This document shows positions 8,412 through 16,827 of a stretch of DNA of 64,000 nt, piece after piece. A model generated the notes under the pieces. That model saw only the letters and a list, made by a program, of their open reading frames with translations. It was not told the origin of the DNA and searched no databases. The first letter of the stretch is position 1. Every line of letters begins with the position of its first letter. Origin of the DNA: Cobetia marina (GTDB lineage: Bacteria > Pseudomonadota > Gammaproteobacteria > Pseudomonadales > Halomonadaceae); the NCBI RefSeq assembly GCF_001720485.1, contig NZ_CP017114.1, positions 2,604,001-2,668,000 on the forward strand, written 5' to 3'. Both the position numbers and the translations under genes were made by a program.

Positions 8412-9761
8412 ATGTCCTCCACTCCCCCTACCGCGCTGGATCTCGGTCAAGCCATTCAGCGCGGTGAACTAGATCCTGTCGCAGTCACCAAGCACTCCTT
8501 GGCCATGGCAAGAGAGAGCGAGGCGGTTTTCATCTCTCTCACAGAAGAGCGTGCTCTGGCTGAAGCGCAAGCCTCCGCTGACCGTCAACGCCTCGGGGGG
8601 TTGCTGGGCCCTCTCGATGGGGTTCCCATTGCCTGGAAGGATCTGATCGATATTCAAGGCACGCTGACTACCGGAGGCAGCAAGATACTGGCCCAGTCTT
8701 GCCCACGCTCGGATGCCGATGCGGTACGACATGCCTCTGGCGCAGGCATGGTTGGCATAGGCAAGACCAATCTTGCGGAGCTTGCCTATTCGGGACTTGG
8801 TCTCAACCCGCACTATGGCACTCCTCACCACACCCCGGGCCAGAGTGAACCCCGTGCGCCCGGAGGTTCCAGCTCCGGCTCCGCCATCGCCGTAGCCAAG
8901 GGTATCGTTCCGGTCGCCATCGGCACTGATACCGCGGGATCGCTGCGCGTACCGGCGGCTTTCAATGGCCTGGTGGCTTACCGCCCTTCTCAGGGACGTC
9001 ATACTCGACAGGGCGTCACCCCCTTGGCCAGAAACATGGACACGCTCGGCGCCATGGCAACGACGCTGGAAGATTGTCTGGCCGTCGACGATGCCATGCG
9101 CGGCAGGCCTGTGTATCAGCGCCTACCGAGTCCGCCTGAACAGTCCGTCATCATTCTCGACACGACCTGCCTGGAGGATCCCAGGGTGGCCTCCAGCGTA
9201 CGCCGCAATCTCGAGAACAGCGCTGAACGCCTGGCTCAGGCAGGCTTCCGGGTCGTCCACCGACACGTAGTCAGTATCAATGACACACTGAATTGCATCG
9301 CCCAACTTGGCTGGTTAGGCGCAGTAGAGGCCTATACCGAATACCGTCATCTACTGGAAAGCGATGCGGCCAACGCCATGGACCCTCGCGTGCGTCACCG
9401 CTTGCAATCCGCCGCTCGGATGACTCCAGACAACGTCGTCACTCTGTATCGTCACCGCCAGAGCCTCAAGGCTCAGCTGCGTGAAGAGCTGAGCGGCGCC
9501 ATTCTTCTGACCCCGACAGTGGCTCATACGGCCCCACTTCTGGGTCCATTGGAGGCCGATGCCCAGCACTTTGCCGAGGTCAACCTGGCAACCCTTCGAA
9601 TGAGCATGGTGGCAAGTTTCCTGGATTCCCCTGCCGTGGCACTGCCCAATGGCACGGATGAAACAGACCAGCACACCAGCCTGCAACTCAGCGCACCTTG
9701 TGGTGAAGATGAACCCTTGCTCCGCGTGGCACTGTCAGCAAGCCGATACCTGAGCCGATGA
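8412..9761 (+). CDS. Amidase-signature family amidase
   Basis: 449 residues from the ATG at 8412, chosen over one at 8400 because GGAG lies six bases before it. The Ser-cisSer-Lys triad is visible: Lys76 in PIAWKD, a Ser around 154 in GGSSSGSA and the nucleophile Ser177 in GTDTAGSLR. The family hydrolyses linear amides (GatA, allophanate hydrolase AtzF, half-amidases, indoleacetamide hydrolase). Beside an imidase-like hydrolase and an NCS1 permease, a plausible role is cleavage of a ring-opened half-amide or carbamoyl compound to a carboxylate plus ammonia. No allophanate-hydrolase C-terminal domain is present. Family certain, substrate inferred. Confidence 0.88.
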   Translation: MSSTPPTALDLGQAIQRGELDPVAVTKHSLAMARESEAVFISLTEERALAEAQASADRQRLGGLLGPLDGVPIAWKDLIDIQGTLTTGGSKILAQSCPRSDADAVRHASGAGMVGIGKTNLAELAYSGLGLNPHYGTPHHTPGQSEPRAPGGSSSGSAIAVAKGIVPVAIGTDTAGSLRVPAAFNGLVAYRPSQGRHTRQGVTPLARNMDTLGAMATTLEDCLAVDDAMRGRPVYQRLPSPPEQSVIILDTTCLEDPRVASSVRRNLENSAERLAQAGFRVVHRHVVSINDTLNCIAQLGWLGAVEAYTEYRHLLESDAANAMDPRVRHRLQSAARMTPDNVVTLYRHRQSLKAQLREELSGAILLTPTVAHTAPLLGPLEADAQHFAEVNLATLRMSMVASFLDSPAVALPNGTDETDQHTSLQLSAPCGEDEPLLRVALSASRYLSR

Positions 9762-9791
9762 AGATCTTCCCTCTAATATAAGGAGTTTCCC

Positions 9792-10094
9792 ATGTGTGGA
9801 TTGTGTGGCGCCCTCGGTGGCGAGGGACACTGGAGCACCCATATCGAAGATCCGGAGCAGGCACATTCTGAGCGACGCCGTGCCCGTGCGTATCGCATCA
9901 CATTGATCAATCGCGTACTCAAGCCGCACCGGGTAGTGATAGAGGATTTCCAGGCAGCGAGTTTTGTTCTCGCGACCGCGACCGGTAAACGCGAAATCGT
10001 GCAGGAACTTGGTGGCGTCTGGCATCAAGCGGAACAGTTGAGCGGGAGGCTGATAGATCCTCTGGATACTGCTTTCCTGCAATCACTTGGCTGA
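9792..10094 (+). CDS. Small conserved-looking protein beginning MCGLCG
   Basis: 100 residues, preceded by AAGGAG at a good distance and tightly packed in the operon (30 bases after the amidase, 45 before the CobW-family start). It begins MCGLCGALGGEGHW and has a basic stretch SERRRARAYR near residue 27. The Cys2/Cys5 pair and His13 could bind a metal, fitting the neighbouring metallochaperone-type GTPase. The MCG start recalls class II glutamine amidotransferases, but the rest does not fit that fold. No function is assigned. Confidence 0.72.
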   Translation: MCGLCGALGGEGHWSTHIEDPEQAHSERRRARAYRITLINRVLKPHRVVIEDFQAASFVLATATGKREIVQELGGVWHQAEQLSGRLIDPLDTAFLQSLG

Positions 10095-10139
10095 CTCATG
10101 GTCGTTTTGAGTCCCAATCACTCATGCAAGGATCCTGTG

Positions 10140-11183
10140 ATGAACGATACGCCCCCTTTACTACCTGTGCATGTGATCTCGGGTTTTCTGGGCAGCGGCA
10201 AGACCACCCTGCTGAAGTCGGTTCTGGCCAGCGAGGACTTTGGCGACAGCGCTGTCCTTATCAACGAGTTTGGTGAGGTAGGGCTGGATAACCGACTGCT
10301 GGGTAGTATCGCTGAAGATGCGATACTGCTCTCCAATGGCTGTGTCTGCTGTACCATCCGCGGGGAGCTATCTGACGCTCTCAGACGCCTCTTGTCACAG
10401 CGGCAGGAGGGGCTTATCCCTGCGTTCAAGCGCATCGTGCTGGAGACCACCGGGCTTGCTGACCCCGGTCCTATCGCCTCGACGATCACGGCCGACCCAG
10501 TTCTTCGCCATCACTTGCGTCCGGGGACAAACGTGACGCTGGTTGATGCACTCAATGCCAGCACCAGCCGCGAGCAATTTCCAGTCTGGGAAGCGCAAGT
10601 CGCAGTCGCCGATACCCTGGTGATCAGCAAGACGGATCTGATCAACGAGTCAGAACTCTCAGACGTGCAGGACCTGCTCGATACCATCAACCCGGCAGCC
10701 CGGCGCCTGGGCGCCGAAGCGCTTGGGCAACCAAGCGACCTGCTCTTTGCCTCTAGCCCCCACCTCCAGAGTTTCACCCCAAGCGAAGCCAAGTCATGGC
10801 TTGGCCCGTGGAGGAGAGTCACGACAGCCGACAGTCATGATCACCTAAATGAGGTGAGGTCATTTCGTCTCAACTTTGAGGGCGAGATCGATTGGACATG
10901 CCTGGGGATCTGGCTATCGATGCTGCTCAATCGTCATGGCAGCAATATCCTCAGGGTCAAGGGCGTGCTTCATGTCATGGGCGACAACCGGCCCGTGATA
11001 CTTCATGGTGTACAGCACACTATTCATCCGCCGGAACATGTGGAACATTGGCCTGAGGATGACCGCTGCTCCGAACTCATCTTCATCACTCGCGGCATCA
11101 ATGCAGATCGCGTGACAGATTCCCTCAATGCATTCATGCGTCAAGTCAGTGACCACCCGAGCCCAAGGATCTTCCATGCCTGA
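10140..11183 (+). CDS. CobW/COG0523-family GTPase (putative metallochaperone)
   Basis: 347 residues. The start MNDTPPLL is chosen for the AAGGA upstream. Visible features: Walker A GFLGSGKTT at about 15-23, the family-defining metal motif GCVCC at 67-71, a base-recognition SKTD near 170, and a C-terminal CobW_C domain with HVMGDNRP. Members load zinc, iron, cobalt or other metals into partner enzymes. Co-transcription with a pathway containing a metal-dependent hydrolase suggests it serves that enzyme or the MCGLCG protein (inference). The next gene starts inside its 3' end. Confidence 0.9.
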   Translation: MNDTPPLLPVHVISGFLGSGKTTLLKSVLASEDFGDSAVLINEFGEVGLDNRLLGSIAEDAILLSNGCVCCTIRGELSDALRRLLSQRQEGLIPAFKRIVLETTGLADPGPIASTITADPVLRHHLRPGTNVTLVDALNASTSREQFPVWEAQVAVADTLVISKTDLINESELSDVQDLLDTINPAARRLGAEALGQPSDLLFASSPHLQSFTPSEAKSWLGPWRRVTTADSHDHLNEVRSFRLNFEGEIDWTCLGIWLSMLLNRHGSNILRVKGVLHVMGDNRPVILHGVQHTIHPPEHVEHWPEDDRCSELIFITRGINADRVTDSLNAFMRQVSDHPSPRIFHA

Positions 11184-12393
11184 CGCCATGACGAAACCCA
11201 ATGCCCCCTATGTGTCACGCGGCCCTGTCACTCTTCGTGTGCTTGGCACCTCTGTAACGCTATTGGAGAGCATTCGCCAGCAAGCTCACGAAGATCTCGG
11301 CATTCGCCTGCAATTCGACATCATGGATGGGGTAGCGGCTCAACGAGCAGGCGTGATGGCACCGGACAGCTTCGATATTTATGACCAGTGGTTTCATAAC
11401 GTGGATTTCGTCTGGCCGGCCAATGCCATCCAGCCAATCGAGCTGGATCGTATCCCGCACTGGGACCAGATCAACGATTTACCCAAGACCGGCAGGCTGA
11501 CACCGCATGCCCCACTGGGAGCAGGGGGCAACCCGGTTGATCGCCTCTATGTACAGCCGGATGGAAACTGCGGCTCTCGTCCAAGTGATCGCATCACCAT
11601 GCTACCGGTCAGCCATAACGTCGACAGCTTCGGCTATCGCATGGACTTGTTGCCCAAAGGACTGAATCGCGACATGGAGAGCTGGGCCTGGCTACTGGAC
11701 GAACGTTGGCGTGGCATGGTCAGTCTGCAGAACGATAGCGCCATTGGAGCGATCGACGCCGCCTTGGCCGCCAAGGCGGCTGGCCTCGTACAATTCGAAG
11801 ATCTGGGCAATCTCAGCGTGAACGAGATAGATACCCTGATCGACTGTCTGATCGAGCTCAAACGTCAGCAGCACTTCCGCACTTTCTGGAGCAATCAAGA
11901 TCAGGCCTCTTCAGACATGGTCCGTGGCCGAGTCGGGATCGAAAGTCTCTGGTCTCCAGCCATGACAATGCTCAAGCAACGTCAAATAAAGGTGCGCATG
12001 GCATCGCCCAAAGAAGGCTATCGCGCCTGGTACGGTGGCATGTCCTTATCGCGAAGCGTCAAGGGTCGGACTCTGGATGCGGCCTACGAATATCTCAACT
12101 GGTGGATTTCTGGATGGCCCGGCGCCGTCATGGCGCGTCAGGGTTACTACATCTCGACGCCAGAACTGACGCGCCCCTACCTGTCAGAAGCAGAGTGGGA
12201 TTATTGGTATGCCGGTAAACCCGCATCAGAGGAACTTGCCGACTCCTCTGGCGTATCGGGACTGATACATCTTGGAGAAATACGTGATGGTGGAGACTAT
12301 CTGACACGCATGAGCCGGATAGCGGTATGGAATACCGTCATGGATGAACACAATTATCTCGTCAGACGCTGGAACGACTTCATGTCAGCATAA
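11176..12393 (+). CDS. Solute-binding-protein homologue (PotD/family 1 fold) without signal peptide
   Basis: 405 residues from ATG 11176 (AAGGATC upstream), overlapping the CobW gene by eight bases. The fold looks like periplasmic spermidine/putrescine-type binding proteins: FDIYDQWFHNVDF, VSHNVDSFGYR, SWAWLLDERWRG, IGIESLWSP, and a Trp/Tyr-rich C-terminus (YEYLNWWISGWPGAV). It differs from a normal ABC binding protein in two ways: the N-terminus is polar with no Sec, Tat or lipobox signal, and no ABC permease or ATPase gene is near. It is therefore probably cytoplasmic and may act as a binding or sensor protein in this pathway. A frame extension upstream also gives no signal peptide. Confidence 0.82.
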   Translation: MPDAMTKPNAPYVSRGPVTLRVLGTSVTLLESIRQQAHEDLGIRLQFDIMDGVAAQRAGVMAPDSFDIYDQWFHNVDFVWPANAIQPIELDRIPHWDQINDLPKTGRLTPHAPLGAGGNPVDRLYVQPDGNCGSRPSDRITMLPVSHNVDSFGYRMDLLPKGLNRDMESWAWLLDERWRGMVSLQNDSAIGAIDAALAAKAAGLVQFEDLGNLSVNEIDTLIDCLIELKRQQHFRTFWSNQDQASSDMVRGRVGIESLWSPAMTMLKQRQIKVRMASPKEGYRAWYGGMSLSRSVKGRTLDAAYEYLNWWISGWPGAVMARQGYYISTPELTRPYLSEAEWDYWYAGKPASEELADSSGVSGLIHLGEIRDGGDYLTRMSRIAVWNTVMDEHNYLVRRWNDFMSA

Positions 12394-12451
12394 GCTGCCA
12401 GCCGTCACCTCTACCCAGTAACATGCGCCCCATCACTCGGCCTGAATCACG

Positions 12452-12486
12452 AAGCCCGCGATCGGTAATGACCGATCGCGGGCTTT
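12452..12486. terminator. Bidirectional terminator between converging operons
   Basis: A 15-bp stem (AAGCCCGCGATCGGT and its complement) with a four-base loop and A/T runs on both sides separates the rightward operon ending at 12393 from iolB ending at 12518. Confidence 0.88.
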
Positions 12487-12517
12487 GTGTATCGACTCAA
12501 TGCCAGTTACCACACTT

Positions 12518-13321
12518 TCATTTCATGTCGACGATCCACTCATGCGCGGGGTCATTCTTGAATTTCCAGACCCGCTTGGGGCCAGCCATGACATTGAGAT
12601 AATAAAGCTCATAGCCGTGTGGAGCGGCGGCGGGATGATACCCCTCCGGTACCATCACACAGCAACCATCTTCCACCGCCATGGTCTCATCCAGGGATCG
12701 GTCATCGGTATAGACGCGCTGGAACGCAAACCCTTGTGACGGATTGAGCTTGTGGTAGTACGTCTCCTCCAGGAAAGACTCTTCCGGCAGATTGTCGGCA
12801 CAGTGCTTGTGCGGAGGGTAGCTGGACCAGTTGCCAGGGGGCGTATAGACCTCCACCACCAACAGACTATCGGCGGGCTCCGTCTGGGGAAGAATGTCCT
12901 GCACGTGACGTGTGTTGGTCCCCTCGCCACGTGTCGAACAGGCCACCTGCTCGGGGCGAATCAGGCGAGCGGCATGATTGCCATGCCCCGGAGCACTGCA
13001 GACGGCTATCTCCAGCTCCGTCAGTGCTTCCACTGAATAGGCTATCCCGTCCGGAAGATACACCGAGTACGGCGGCAGGTGTTCAAACACGCTCATGCGT
13101 TCACCGATGTTCTCGAACGTCTGGTCACCGGTACGCACGGTTGCGCGTCCCGAGAGCAGCACGAGGCACTGTTCGCGACTCTCGGTGTGGCGCTCGAAAC
13201 GCTCACCTTGTTTCAGGCGATGTACGCGAAAGCCTACGTGTGTCCAGCCTGCAGATTCCGGAGTGACTTCCAGTAGCGTTCCATCTTCACCAGGGGCATG
13301 CGGTCTCACGAGAAGTGTCAT
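12518..13321 (-). CDS. iolB: 5-deoxy-glucuronate isomerase IolB
   Basis: 267 residues from the ATG at 13321 (AAGGAC upstream; an earlier in-frame ATG would add 13 residues). IolB is a bicupin that converts 5-deoxy-D-glucuronate to 2-deoxy-5-keto-D-gluconate in myo-inositol breakdown. Family landmarks: GWTHVGFRVHRL in the first cupin, YPPHKHCADN with the metal-binding His pair, YHPAAAPHGYELYYLNVMAG near the end. Last gene of the iolR-iolG-iolB leftward operon, 35 bases after iolG. Cytoplasmic. Confidence 0.94.
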   Translation of the reverse strand: MTLLVRPHAPGEDGTLLEVTPESAGWTHVGFRVHRLKQGERFERHTESREQCLVLLSGRATVRTGDQTFENIGERMSVFEHLPPYSVYLPDGIAYSVEALTELEIAVCSAPGHGNHAARLIRPEQVACSTRGEGTNTRHVQDILPQTEPADSLLVVEVYTPPGNWSSYPPHKHCADNLPEESFLEETYYHKLNPSQGFAFQRVYTDDRSLDETMAVEDGCCVMVPEGYHPAAAPHGYELYYLNVMAGPKRVWKFKNDPAHEWIVDMK

Positions 13322-13356
13322 GTTCTTGTCCTTTTCAGCAGCAGGGAGAAGTGGGC

Positions 13357-14352
13357 TCAACGAATCTCACTGAGCAGTACCCGGCGCCCTTCGCGATAGG
13401 AAATCGACGCCGCTTCGGCCAGTTCAAGCGCGGCGAGTCCATCCTGCGCGCCGGCCAGCGGGGCACGACCTTCTTGCCAGGCAGTGACGAAATCTCCCAC
13501 TTCACGCACATAGGCCTGCGCGTAACGCTCGAGGAAGAACCACTGTGGACGCTCTTCCACCACACCTTCCACGCCGGTGAAGCGCAGGCGCGTATCCGTC
13601 TCGTTGCGCGCCTCCAGCATGCCCTGGCTGCCAAAGACCTCGATCCGCTGGTCATAGCCGTAACAGGCACGACGCGAGTTGCTGATGGAGACCAACTTGC
13701 CGGAAGCACTCTTCAGATTGATGAGTGCGCTATCCAGATCTCCCGCTTCACCGATGGCTGGATCCACGAGGCAGCTGCCACTGACCGTCACCTCCGTGAC
13801 CGGCTCGCCCAGCAGCCAGACCGCCATGTCCAGATCATGAATGCTCATGTCACGGAAGAGTCCTCCCGAAGCTGCCACATATTCTGCGGGCGGCGGCTCT
13901 GGATCACGGCTGGTGATGGTGATCATCTCGAGTTCGCCGATTCGTCCCGCTTCCAGCGCCTGCTTGAGCGCCGAGAACTGAGGGTCATGGCGACGATTGA
14001 ACCCCAGAGCACAGGTCACGGGGTGCTCCGCCAGCACACCAAGACAGTGACGCGTTCGCGCAAGATCCAGATCGATCGGCTTCTCGCAAAGTACCGCCTT
14101 GCCCGCACGGGCCGCACGCTCAAGGAAGTCACAGTGAGTCGGAGTGGAGGAGGCGATCAGAACGCCATCAATCTCCGCTGACGCGAAGATGTCCTCCGCC
14201 GTCATCACCGGCACACCATATTCCGCAGCGAGTGAATTGGCAGCCTCCGGGAAGGCATCACTGACACATGCCAGTTGCGCCAGGGGGTGATCAGAGATGG
14301 CGCGAGCGTGAACACGGCCGATGCGACCGGCGCCCAGCAGAGCGATTTTCAT
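13357..14352 (-). CDS. iolG: myo-inositol 2-dehydrogenase IolG (Gfo/Idh/MocA family)
   Basis: 331 residues. The Rossmann domain opens with LLGAGRIGRVHA; Lys91 in CEKP and Asp168/His172 in FRDMSIHDLDM are the catalytic Lys and D-x3-H pair of inositol dehydrogenases. It oxidises myo-inositol to 2-keto-myo-inositol with NAD+, the first catabolic step. It lies between iolR and iolB in one operon. Two more distant Gfo/Idh/MocA proteins occur at 31586 and 39705; this one is the best match in length and context to classical IolG. Confidence 0.92.
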   Translation of the reverse strand: MKIALLGAGRIGRVHARAISDHPLAQLACVSDAFPEAANSLAAEYGVPVMTAEDIFASAEIDGVLIASSTPTHCDFLERAARAGKAVLCEKPIDLDLARTRHCLGVLAEHPVTCALGFNRRHDPQFSALKQALEAGRIGELEMITITSRDPEPPPAEYVAASGGLFRDMSIHDLDMAVWLLGEPVTEVTVSGSCLVDPAIGEAGDLDSALINLKSASGKLVSISNSRRACYGYDQRIEVFGSQGMLEARNETDTRLRFTGVEGVVEERPQWFFLERYAQAYVREVGDFVTAWQEGRAPLAGAQDGLAALELAEAASISYREGRRVLLSEIR

Positions 14353-14459
14353 GTGAAGCGTCCTCCATATCTATGGCGTTTGTTGTTGTTGCGTCTCGAA
14401 CGAATTGAGAGAGATTGTCGGCGGTCACTACCTCCTGTAGTGCTCGCCTTTGCCGTACT

Positions 14460-15380
14460 TCAGCCTCGAAGGTTGGCAGCGCCCTCTTCCTGCAATGAGA
14501 TGTCGTGCGGTGTGGTGCCCTGCACTTCCTCGCTGCCCTGCTGGCGAACGCCCAGTCCGATGGCAAGTGCCTGGGCCAGGCATAGCGTGGACGTCAGGCC
14601 GCGGAAGCCTTGAACTTCGGCTTCGTTCACCACCAACACGACATCTGCATGGTGAGTCAGTGGGCTCAGGGAAGAGTCGGTGATGAGTATCGTGGGGGTA
14701 CCACGCTCACGCGCCACATGGACGGCAGACTGCACCTCTTCTGCGTAGGGCGCGAAGCTGGTGACCAGCAGACAGTCCTGGCGGGAGATCGCTTCTGCCT
14801 GCTCGCGATACATCGCCCCCATGCCATCCATCAGGAAGGCGCGTTTGGCGATATGCCGCAATGAGTAGGCCAGGTAGCTTGAGACGACGAAACTTCGCCG
14901 TGCTCCCAGAAGGTGAACAGCCTCCGCGGCTTCCAGCAGATCGAGAGCTCGCTCGATATCCTTGGGCGCGACACGTCCTGGCAGTTCGCCAAGTGCCTGC
15001 TGATTGGCGGCCGAGAAACTTCTCAACAGCTCGTGAGCGCCAGGACTTTCGCCGGTCACCTCGCGGGCGACCCTGATGCGCTCACTATAACTGGGCTCCG
15101 CTTCGACCAGGCGAGCCCGAAACAGCTTCTGCATCTCTGAAAAGCCCGAAAACCCCAGCGCGTTCGCGAATCGAATAAGCGTCGAGGGAGTGACATCAGC
15201 CTTCTCGGCAAGCCCCGCCACCGTGCCGAAAGCCACCTCCTGGGGGTGATCTAGCAAAAAGCGCGCGCTTTGCTGAAGACGGCGCGACAGATGCGGATAC
15301 TGCTGCGTGATATGCGCTTCGAGAGATTCAAATGACTGCAATTGGCGTGCAGTCGTCTGCAAGGGGGTTATCTCAGCCAT
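14460..15380 (-). CDS. iolR: RpiR/SIS-type regulator IolR
   Basis: 306 residues. An N-terminal RpiR helix-turn-helix at about 30-100 (LAEKADVTPSTLIRFANALG) is followed by a SIS sugar-phosphate-binding domain at about 135-270 (VHLLGARRSFVVSSYL, LVTSFAPYAEEV). In rhizobia, IolR of this type represses inositol genes and responds to a pathway intermediate. The gene stands at the divergent point between iolGB and the inositol ABC importer, and two GGAA-N6-TTCC sites lie just upstream, so autoregulation and control of the importer are expected. The C-terminal ~20 residues are poorly conserved in appearance. Confidence 0.9.
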   Translation of the reverse strand: MAEITPLQTTARQLQSFESLEAHITQQYPHLSRRLQQSARFLLDHPQEVAFGTVAGLAEKADVTPSTLIRFANALGFSGFSEMQKLFRARLVEAEPSYSERIRVAREVTGESPGAHELLRSFSAANQQALGELPGRVAPKDIERALDLLEAAEAVHLLGARRSFVVSSYLAYSLRHIAKRAFLMDGMGAMYREQAEAISRQDCLLVTSFAPYAEEVQSAVHVARERGTPTILITDSSLSPLTHHADVVLVVNEAEVQGFRGLTSTLCLAQALAIGLGVRQQGSEEVQGTTPHDISLQEEGAANLRG

Positions 15381-15465
15381 GGGAACTCCTGTCGCGGCTC
15401 ACCTGCCAATGCGGCGTCGGAGCGGCCGTACCTCGAGTGAGCGATGATTGGCAGTGTAGGCATAT

Positions 15466-15479
15466 GGAATGAAAATTCC
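15466..15479. promoter_or_regulatory. iolR: IolR-type operator 1 (GGAA-N6-TTCC)
   Basis: GGAATGAAAATTCC is an exact GGAA-N6-TTCC, the motif reported for Sinorhizobium IolR. It lies 86 bases upstream of the iolR start, in the AT-rich part of the divergent region. Confidence 0.7.
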
Positions 15480-15523
15480 AATACAAAAATAAATCGAATA
15501 TTCCTGTTGCATTCCCCAATTCT

Positions 15524-15537
15524 GGAATCTACATTCC
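15524..15537. promoter_or_regulatory. iolR: IolR-type operator 2 (GGAA-N6-TTCC)
   Basis: GGAATCTACATTCC is a second exact GGAA-N6-TTCC, 58 bases from the first by start position. That is between five and six helical turns, suitable for looping or cooperative binding. Confidence 0.7.
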
Positions 15538-15740
15538 ATAAGCGGATCAAAACGGAACGCCATGTTCCTGCCTTGTGTCAGGGCGCCCGCTGAGTGACAG
15601 GCACCACCGTGACGGCACACCACCTCACACAATGAAATGATCCTGCTTGCGCCCATGGAGGCACTGAAACGGGATGCCGAGACGCCAATCCGGCAGCCCG
15701 TACTGACAACGACAATAATCAGAGACGTCAGGAGTCATCG

Positions 15741-16754
15741 ATGAACCACGCCAATTCACACGCTCATCCAGTTCCAGTCCATCCCCGTACCGGAAAGCCC
15801 CGCCACGAAACGTCCCGCTTTCGTCGCATCACCGCCGGCATCGTCACGGCTCTGCTGGCAGCCTCAGCCGCCAATGCCGTGTGGGCAGCGGACTCCGAGC
15901 GCTATGTCATGATCACCCATGGACAGAACTCCGACCCTTTCTGGTCCATCGTCAAACGCGGTGCGGATGATGCTGCCCAGGCGCTTGGGGTCAAGGTCGA
16001 GTATCGCGCTCCCTCCACCTTTGACATGGCCAAGATGGCGCAATTGCTGGATGCCGCAGTGGCCTCTCAGCCCGATGGCCTGATCATTTCATTGACCGAT
16101 GCCGATGCACTGGGCAAGGGCATCAAGAATGCGGTGGACCAGAAGATCCCCGTCATCACCATCAATTCCGGTGGCGACAAATCCAAGGACGTCGGTGCTC
16201 GCCTGCATATCGGTCAGAGCGAGTATGAGGCTGGGCGTGCTGCGGCTGAGCGCATGATGGACAGTGGTGCCAAGCACGGCCTGTGCATCAACCAGGAACA
16301 GGGCAACGTGGGGCTGGATGCGCGCTGTGCAGGCTTCATCGAGGGGTTTGACGGCAGTGCAGACGAGCTGGCGACCAGTACCGATCCGACCGAGATCAAG
16401 AATTCCCTGGTGGCATATCTCAATCAACACAGCGAGATCGACTCGATTCTGGCTCTGGGGCCCCTCAGCTCTGAACCCATGCTCAAGGCCATGCAGGAAG
16501 CCGGTGCCACCCAGAAATTCCAGCTCGGTACCTTCGATCTCTCTCCCGATATTCTCGCTGCCGTCCAGGCCGGGGAAATGAACTTTGCCATTGATCAGCA
16601 ACAGTACCTGCAGGGCTATCTGCCGGTGGTCTTCATGCATCAGTACCACCTTCACGGTCTGATGCCGGCTGGCGATGTCGCCACAGGGCCGGGATTTGTC
16701 ACCGCCGAGAATGCCGGTCAGGTCATCGAGCTGTCAGAGCAAGGCATTCGCTGA
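15741..16754 (+). CDS. ibpA: Periplasmic inositol-binding protein of the sugar ABC importer
   Basis: 337 residues, periplasmic-binding-protein type I fold (RbsB/IbpA class). A long Sec signal peptide with a basic n-region ends near residue 50 (hydrophobic ITAGIVTALLAASAAN, then AVWA-AD). The mature part begins YVMITHGQNSDPFWSIVKRGADD-like, typical of ribose/inositol binding proteins, and contains NSGGDKSKDVGARLHIGQ in the hinge region. It delivers the sugar or cyclitol to the permease encoded next. Inositol is inferred from the iol genes on both sides. The unusually long (about 30-residue) n-region before the hydrophobic core could be shortened if translation starts later, but no better start with a ribosome site was seen. 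Confidence 0.88.
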   Translation: MNHANSHAHPVPVHPRTGKPRHETSRFRRITAGIVTALLAASAANAVWAADSERYVMITHGQNSDPFWSIVKRGADDAAQALGVKVEYRAPSTFDMAKMAQLLDAAVASQPDGLIISLTDADALGKGIKNAVDQKIPVITINSGGDKSKDVGARLHIGQSEYEAGRAAAERMMDSGAKHGLCINQEQGNVGLDARCAGFIEGFDGSADELATSTDPTEIKNSLVAYLNQHSEIDSILALGPLSSEPMLKAMQEAGATQKFQLGTFDLSPDILAAVQAGEMNFAIDQQQYLQGYLPVVFMHQYHLHGLMPAGDVATGPGFVTAENAGQVIELSEQGIR

Positions 16755-16790
16755 GCTCTCCCATCAGGCAACACTTTCATTTCCGTGAGA

Positions 16791-16815
16791 TGGCGCCTTC
16801 CTCGAGGAGGCGCCA
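16791..16815 (+). other. Intercistronic hairpin after the binding-protein gene
   Basis: TGGCGCC pairs with GGCGCCA around a partly self-complementary middle; no T run follows. The permease ribosome site (AGGAGGG) comes directly after. Such hairpins after binding-protein genes stabilise the upstream message and give more binding protein than permease. Confidence 0.6.
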
Positions 16816-16827
16816 GGAGGGAACATC

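Larger units (their letters stand above)
15381..15740. other. Divergent iolR / inositol-importer control region
   Basis: 360 bases with an AT-rich centre (15460-15560) that holds both IolR-type sites and several single GGAAT/ATTCC elements, including a spaced pair GGAACGCCATGTTCC at 15554-15568 (N7). No other gene was seen. Confidence 0.65.

Noticed and set aside
9792..10094. Class II glutamine amidotransferase, from the MCG start
   Set aside because: Only the first residues fit; at 100 residues it is too short and lacks the rest of the N-terminal nucleophile fold.
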